Part shown: positions 50,982-51,065 of the stretch, in pieces
How positions within the stretch are numbered: position 1 is the first letter of the stretch
How the letters are laid out: every line of letters starts with the position of its first letter
Source of the DNA: Kofleriaceae bacterium
GTDB taxonomy: Bacteria > Myxococcota_A > Polyangia > Haliangiales > Haliangiaceae
Direction of reading: 5' to 3'
Assembly: GCA_024762925.1 (NCBI GenBank)
Contig: JANTGM010000035.1
Coordinates: forward strand, 1-51,065
Length of the DNA stretch: 51,065 nucleotides
Notes under the pieces: model-generated
Told to the model about the DNA's origin: nothing
What the model saw: only the letters and a program-made list of their open reading frames with translations
Database searches by the model: none
Translations under genes and position numbers: made by a program

Positions 50982-51065
50982 AACTAGCTAATTTCTGGTG
51001 TGGAACACCAGACCACAGCGCCGAAGGCGCGAAACACCACGCTTGCTCGCAAGCGTTAGCTAGTT
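50982..51065. repeat. Closed three-hairpin palindromic element
   Basis: Outer arms aactagctaa (50982-50991) and ttagctagtt (51056-51065) are exact inverted repeats. They enclose three further perfect stems: 8 bp at 50994-51012, 5 bp at 51018-51030 and 7 bp at 51039-51056, the last sharing one base with the outer arm. Loops are 3, 3 and 4 nt. The layout is cloverleaf-like, but there is no TTCGA T-loop or standard anticodon arm, so it is not a canonical tRNA. It may be a small non-autonomous mobile element, a structured RNA, or the start of a longer repeat beyond the edge. Confidence 0.75.

Noticed and set aside
50982-51065. tRNA reading of the cloverleaf-like element
   Set aside because: The T-arm lacks TTCGA, the acceptor and anticodon arms do not match tRNA rules, and a 3-nt loop sits where an anticodon loop would be.
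51056-51065. Integron attC site
   Set aside because: The end reads gttagct, which breaks the GTTRRRY core, and no integrase gene is near.

Overview
The window looks like chromosomal DNA of a Myxococcota-type (former Deltaproteobacteria) bacterium, probably a lineage with only moderate GC. The grounds are a MYXO-CTERM-like C-terminal anchor, MopE-type DxDNDCDG repeats, PilZ domains of the kind common in myxobacteria, many lipoproteins with an LxxC lipobox, and a murC-murB-ddl-ftsQ-ftsA-ftsZ cell-division and wall cluster. No rRNA, tRNA, CRISPR array or transposase was found. Most genes are packed with 4-nt ATGA overlaps or gaps of a few bases. Several genes start at GTG or TTG.

Left part (1-4.7 kb): the 3' end of a proline-rich repeat protein, a two-TM membrane protein, a degenerate receiver/GGDEF-like protein overlapping aroE, and a four-TM membrane protein. 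From 4.7 to 16.5 kb lies the division and wall cluster on the minus strand. It is split: between ddl and ftsQ sit a zinc-ribbon protein with a FliM/CheZ-like tail, an orphan PilB/GspE-type ATPase, a lone receiver and an HDOD protein, read in the direction of ftsQAZ with almost no gaps. A receiver/PilZ-like gene on the opposite strand fills the rest of the break. This is the most interesting arrangement in the window, because it suggests a two-component or c-di-GMP-linked ATPase module co-transcribed with the divisome.

From 16.7 to 30 kb: a membrane GAF-GGDEF-EAL protein (cyclase site damaged, EAL site intact), an M1 aminopeptidase lipoprotein, a DUF4178 protein, two small lipoproteins, and a tight minus-strand series rng - PilZ - dnaJ-like - two di-haem CxxCH oxidoreductases. 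The PilZ gene has no ATG, GTG or TTG start codon in its frame and appears to use ATC or ATA.

From 30.4 to 36.6 kb: a PTPS/QueD-like enzyme lacking the usual cysteine, tlyA, a double-GNAT protein and a sugar nucleotidyltransferase in one operon; then, on the minus strand, a PP2C phosphatase, a small lipoprotein and a sensor kinase with a ruined ATPase domain but an intact receiver. From 36.7 to 42 kb: two large adjacent surface proteins built on MopE repeats. One is a VWA protein with the MYXO-CTERM-like tail. The other is a lipoprotein with a formylglycine-generating-enzyme fold split by an inserted beta-sandwich-like domain.

From 42 to 51 kb: an orphan DNA methyltransferase, wbpD- and wbpE-like genes for diacetamido-uronic acid synthesis separated by a Nudix / GH35-like / unknown operon, an S24/S26 peptidase divergent from a lamin-tail lipoprotein with start codons touching, a cupin-like protein, and at the right edge a palindrome plus a closed multi-hairpin element.
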